From contig NZ_CP108143.1 of NCBI RefSeq assembly GCF_036206005.1, forward strand, positions 3,424,001 to 3,488,000: a stretch of 64,000 bases of DNA, given 5' to 3'. Each line of letters opens with the position of its first letter. Within the stretch, counting starts at the first letter, position 1. This document shows positions 60,916-64,000 of this stretch, piece by piece. The notes beneath the pieces are model-generated. The model saw nothing but the letters and a program-made list of their open reading frames with translations, was not told the DNA's origin and made no database searches. The stretch is from Streptomyces sp. NBC_00178 (GTDB lineage Bacteria > Actinomycetota > Actinomycetes > Streptomycetales > Streptomycetaceae). The position numbers were made by a program, and so were the translations under genes.

Positions 60916-61443
60916 TTGAGACACCACACGAGCACCTCCCGAGACCGTCCGGGCAGCGTGTTGGAGCGCGGCACCGGGCATCCGGGCTCAGCGCCACTAC
61001 CCAAGCACTCCGATCGCGGCGGCACGACCACGCTGATCACGGATCTGCCGTACGGACTGAGGGCGGCCGATGTCGCTCGGAAAGCCGTCGCGGTGGCACT
61101 CCACGGCACCGAGGCTGATCTCCTCGACGACGCCCGACTCATCGGGTCGGAACTCGCAACGAACGCCTTCGCCTCGGGAAACCCACCCCTGGTCCTGTGC
61201 GTAGACGTCAGGAGCTCGGCCGTCGACGGCCTGGAGGTCGAGATCACCGTCACCGACGGAGGCTGCCCTGACCTGGCACCTACGTCTCCCCCGGGTCCCC
61301 AGGAGGAAGCCGAATCGGGACGAGGCTTGGTCATCGTCGACGCACTGGCCGATGCCTGGTCCTTGAGTATTGGTGCCCACGGAACCCGTGCCTGGTGCCG
61401 GCTGAAGCGCCTGGCCAGCCCGTCGCCTCCCGGTACGCACTGA
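60916..61443 (+). CDS. RsbW-like ATP-binding protein (HATPase_c_2)
   Basis: Protein of about 175 residues. The N box is LLDDARLIGSELATNAFASG, G1 is ITVTDGGCPDL, and the lid/G2 is ESGRGLVIVDALADAWSL. This is the anti-sigma-factor-type GHKL fold that streptomycetes carry in dozens. I chose TTG 60916, which follows GAGAGAGGTGG. The start is uncertain (range 60832-60958). It precedes the glycosyltransferase gene in the same direction, 43 bp away, so co-transcription is likely. Confidence 0.78.
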   Translation: MRHHTSTSRDRPGSVLERGTGHPGSAPLPKHSDRGGTTTLITDLPYGLRAADVARKAVAVALHGTEADLLDDARLIGSELATNAFASGNPPLVLCVDVRSSAVDGLEVEITVTDGGCPDLAPTSPPGPQEEAESGRGLVIVDALADAWSLSIGAHGTRAWCRLKRLASPSPPGTH

Positions 61444-61486
61444 TGCTCACGTCCACGAGACCCGTCTTCCAAGGAGGCACCACACG

Positions 61487-62794
61487 GTGCGCATCGACCA
61501 TGCGACCCCGCCCTCGCCCACTGACGCGCCGGCGGCCGGTCGCCAGCCCCGCGTCGTCGTAGCTGTCCACGAGGGCGTCTACGGTGCCGCGTCGGGCACC
61601 GGCTTCAGCAACCGCGCCTTCCTGACAGCCCTCGCCCGCATCCTGCCTACGGGCCGCCTCTCCGTGATCACCCCGCACGTCCCCGAAACAGCGGGAGCGC
61701 ACGATCGGCGGTGGACCTGCGAGGTCCAGCAGATGCTGAAGAAGGCCGAAGCCCAGGTGATCACGATCCCTGCGGTCCCTGCGCCGCCGGGCTCGGTCCA
61801 CGGCGCCATGCAGCTGTGTGACCTGGCCGGCGAGGCTGCCTTACGCGTCGCCCATCGCACCAGCCGCTGCCTGCTCGTCGGCCTCGACGCCCCCCTCCTC
61901 GGCCTCGCCCCGTACACGTCCCCCACCATGGACCTGCTCCTCGTCCCGCGCTCCGCAGCGGCCCTCACGCGGCCAGGAGACCGGTCGCGGATCCGCTGGG
62001 AACGTGAAGCCCTACGAGCGGCGATCGCCCGAGGAGGGCGGATCGGGGCCATCTCCGCCCACATGCGAGTCCACCTCGTCGCGGGCTGCGGTGTCCCTCG
62101 GGCGAGCATCGTGAACATCCCGAACGGACTGATCCGGGAGGAGCTGACCAGGCCGACGGTTGTTCGCCCCTTGCCGTTCAAGGCCCGAGGCGGATTCCTG
62201 CTTGCCATGGGGCGCGCGGTGCCCACCAAGGGGTTCGAAGACCTGCTGGAAGCGCTGCACGTCCTGAAGGAGCGTGGGGTTCGTATTCCGCACCTGCTCC
62301 TGGCGGCCGTCACTTCGGAGGGGCACGAGCGCCTCACCTCTCATCAGAAGGACCTAGCGGCAGGCATCCGCGCCTACGGCTTGGACGCGACGCTCATCAC
62401 CCGCTTCAGCCCCTCCGTCCGCTCCTGGTTGCACAGTCCGGCGCTGCGCGCGGTCGTCGTTCCCTCACGCGAGGAGCCCTTCGGACGGATACCCCTGGAG
62501 GCGTTCGCAGCAGGCGCCGGGCCAGTGGTCGCGACCAGCGCCGGCGGTCTGGCCCAGACCGTCATTGAGGGCGTGACCGGCTTCACCTCCGCACCCCGGG
62601 ACTCCAAGTCCCTGGCATCCGCCCTGCACAGGGCCTTGACCGTCCTGCCCCGAGAACGCGAGCGGCTCCGGAACGGCGGAACCGCTCTGGTGCGTTCGCG
62701 CCACGATTACGAGGCCAGCATCGGCTCCGTCATCGGCCGCATCGCCCCGTGGGTTCTGGCTCCGTCGTCCACCGGGGAAGGCGGGACTCGATGA
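61487..62794 (+). CDS. GT4-type glycosyltransferase
   Basis: Protein of 435 residues with a two-domain GT-B layout: N-terminal GAASGTGFSNRAFLTALARI and VSVITP-like strands, the NIPNGLIREEL hinge, then FLLAMGRAVPTKGFEDLLEA and the donor site VPSREEPFGRIPLEAFAAGA with the E-x7-E pair, ending GGLAQTVIEGVTGF. A nucleotide-sugar donor is expected; the acceptor is unknown. GTG 61487 follows AAGGAGGC. It overlaps the dehydrogenase gene by ATGA, so the two are translated together. Confidence 0.9.
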   Translation: MRIDHATPPSPTDAPAAGRQPRVVVAVHEGVYGAASGTGFSNRAFLTALARILPTGRLSVITPHVPETAGAHDRRWTCEVQQMLKKAEAQVITIPAVPAPPGSVHGAMQLCDLAGEAALRVAHRTSRCLLVGLDAPLLGLAPYTSPTMDLLLVPRSAAALTRPGDRSRIRWEREALRAAIARGGRIGAISAHMRVHLVAGCGVPRASIVNIPNGLIREELTRPTVVRPLPFKARGGFLLAMGRAVPTKGFEDLLEALHVLKERGVRIPHLLLAAVTSEGHERLTSHQKDLAAGIRAYGLDATLITRFSPSVRSWLHSPALRAVVVPSREEPFGRIPLEAFAAGAGPVVATSAGGLAQTVIEGVTGFTSAPRDSKSLASALHRALTVLPRERERLRNGGTALVRSRHDYEASIGSVIGRIAPWVLAPSSTGEGGTR

Positions 62795-63789
62795 GCAGGC
62801 CGGTGGTGCTCGTCAGCCTGGAATCCCCGCACTCCTTCTGGCGGCTGTCCGCCGAACACGAGCGTTCCCTACGTATCGCCTTCCCGGGTGTCGACTTCCG
62901 TACGGCCGGAGAGGAGGACGTGCCGTACCGGCTGGCCGAGGCACACGTCTACCTCGGCTGGCGGTTCGAGCCGTCGTGGCTCACCAACGCGCCCCACCTG
63001 AACTGGATCGCTTCCCCGGCCGCCGGCACCGACCATCTGCCCGTCGCCGAGGCTCACGCCGCCGGGGTGACCCTGACCCGCTCGTACGGGTTCCATGGCC
63101 GACCCATGGCCGAGCACGCCATGGGGCTGATCCTCGGCTTCTCCCGCGGGTTGTTCATGAGCCAGCGCGTCCAGCGAAACCGGACGTGGTGGAAGGACGA
63201 CCTCGCCGCAGAGTTCTTCGACCTTGCCGGGTCGACGATGACCATCGTCGGCTGCGGCAGCATCGGAGGCCATCTCGCTCGCGCCGCCCGCGCTTTCGGC
63301 ATGAACGTGATCGGAGTGCGCCGGACACCGCCTGCGGTACCCAGGGCCGGGATCACCTGGATGCTCGCCTCGGCGGTCCACCAAGCCGTCGCCGTCGCAG
63401 ACGTGGTGGTCAACCTGCTGCCCGCCACCCGCGCCACGGACCGCCTCTTCGACCACCGCCTCTTCACCGCCTGCAAGCCCGGAGCGCTGTTCCTCAACCT
63501 CGGTCGTGCGACAACCGTCGACCAGCAGGCCCTCCTGGCCGCCCTCAACGCCAGCCACCTACGCGGCGCCGCCCTGGATGTCTCGGACCCGAAACCGCTG
63601 CCGGCTCGCCATCCACTCCGGCTCCACCCACGGGTCGTGCTCACACCGAAGAGCTCGACGCTCTGCCGCACGTACATGAACGAGGCGGTCGACTTCTTCG
63701 CCGCCAACCTGCGCCGATACCTCGCCGGTCAGCCGCTCAACGGCCTGGCCGAAGTGCCCGACGCCCGCTCTTCCCTCGCTGGAGGCTGA
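62791..63789 (+). CDS. D-2-hydroxyacid dehydrogenase-like protein with altered catalytic residues
   Basis: Protein of 332 residues. Rossmann fingerprint IVGCGSIGGHLARAARAFGM, substrate-loop SYGFHGRPMAEHAMGLILGF, NLLPATRATDRLFD and LNLGRATTVDQQAL, which keeps the catalytic Arg. In the usual LDVFExEPLP and TPHxxG motifs this protein has LDVSDPKPLP and LTPKSSTL: Glu is Asp and the catalytic His is Lys. It may reduce an unusual substrate or act without the canonical relay. ATG 62791 overlaps the glycosyltransferase stop. Confidence 0.85.
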   Translation: MSRPVVLVSLESPHSFWRLSAEHERSLRIAFPGVDFRTAGEEDVPYRLAEAHVYLGWRFEPSWLTNAPHLNWIASPAAGTDHLPVAEAHAAGVTLTRSYGFHGRPMAEHAMGLILGFSRGLFMSQRVQRNRTWWKDDLAAEFFDLAGSTMTIVGCGSIGGHLARAARAFGMNVIGVRRTPPAVPRAGITWMLASAVHQAVAVADVVVNLLPATRATDRLFDHRLFTACKPGALFLNLGRATTVDQQALLAALNASHLRGAALDVSDPKPLPARHPLRLHPRVVLTPKSSTLCRTYMNEAVDFFAANLRRYLAGQPLNGLAEVPDARSSLAGG

Positions 63790-63792
63790 CCG

Positions 63793-64000
63793 ATGCCCAC
63801 CACCCGCCACGACCTGGCCGCCGCTTTCGCGGCGACCGGCCGCAACCACCCCTACCTGGCCTTCACCCTGAACTCGCTGTGCAACCTCGACTGCGTTTTC
63901 TGCAAGCCCCGTTGCATGCCGGACTACGGGCACAAGGACCGTCCTCTGACAACCACCGACTACGCGGCCATCGCCGCCGAAGCCGGCACCTGGAAGATCC
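63793..64000 (+). CDS. radical SAM enzyme, N-terminal fragment at the window end
   Basis: The first 69 codons: MPTTRHDLAAAFAATGRNHP, then YLAFTLNSLCNLDCVFCKPR with the CxxxCxxC cluster motif that binds [4Fe-4S] and S-adenosylmethionine. TTDYAAIAAEAGTWKI follows as the next helix. ATG 63793 lies 3 bp after the dehydrogenase stop, behind GGAGG, so it belongs to the same operon. The reaction cannot be told without the rest. Confidence 0.9.
   Translation, partial: MPTTRHDLAAAFAATGRNHPYLAFTLNSLCNLDCVFCKPRCMPDYGHKDRPLTTTDYAAIAAEAGTWKI

Noticed and set aside
40226..64000. Second copy of the tRNA-Pro 3' end as distal att site
   Set aside because: Looked for GGGTTCAAATCCCGCC-like sequence by eye and found none. 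It may lie beyond the window, so the element's right end is left open.
1..64000. CRISPR array
   Set aside because: No set of regularly spaced identical repeats with unique spacers was seen. The repeats present are tandem and few.

Overview
The window reads as the chromosome of a Streptomyces species. It has very high GC, GTG/TTG starts, many 4-nt gene overlaps, and an unmistakable set of developmental genes (bldG with its anti-sigma partner, a Crp homologue, wblA). From memory, the gene order from the proton pyrophosphatase (1-907) to the metallophosphoesterase (39125-40063) follows S. coelicolor SCO3547-SCO3582. I could not check this by search.

Region 1 (1-40063, conserved core). It starts with hppA (partial), a Nudix hydrolase, a repeat-rich gap, the bldG/anti-sigma pair and a large DEAD/DEAH helicase. 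A minus-strand Tad/Flp-type secretion operon follows (CpaE-like, TadA, TadB, TadC, DUF4244 pilin-like, TadE, TadG-like), its genes mostly coupled by GTGA/ATGA overlaps. Next come a HAD phosphatase, a possible ncRNA interval, a degenerate Fic protein, a CooC/MRP-like ATPase, a deacetylase lipoprotein, a SulP-carbonic anhydrase fusion, acsA, nhaA, a holin-III-like membrane protein with an alpha/beta hydrolase, a MarP-like protease, CoA-type Nudix, nth, crp, an MBL hydrolase, another Nudix, RidA, DUF4177, two ArsA-like ATPases, wblA, a class A PBP, GatB/YqeY and a metallophosphoesterase.

Region 2 (40152 to at least 53710, mobile element). The conserved order stops at tRNA-Pro(CGG). Beyond it lie cargo genes, a tyrosine integrase carrying an inserted LacI-type HTH, an excisionase, an XRE repressor with a candidate operator, a DnaD/DnaC-like (lambda O/P-like) replication pair with GGATCTAGG repeats inside the initiator gene, a DUF2637/SpdB-like membrane protein, a long inverted repeat that could be oriT, and MobC plus relaxase. 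No FtsK/TraB translocase is visible, so it looks mobilizable rather than self-transmissible. The distal att copy was not found.

Region 3 (53955-64000, accessory). Two DUF317 proteins, an unrecognised 362-aa protein, a nucleotidyltransferase, a Nudix hydrolase, a D-amino-acid-oxidase-like flavoprotein, an XRE-TPR regulator and an RsbW-like ATP-binding protein lead into a tight plus-strand cluster: a GT4 glycosyltransferase, a 2-hydroxyacid dehydrogenase with altered catalytic residues, and a radical SAM enzyme cut by the window end. The cluster looks like the start of a small-molecule or sugar-modification pathway that continues to the right.
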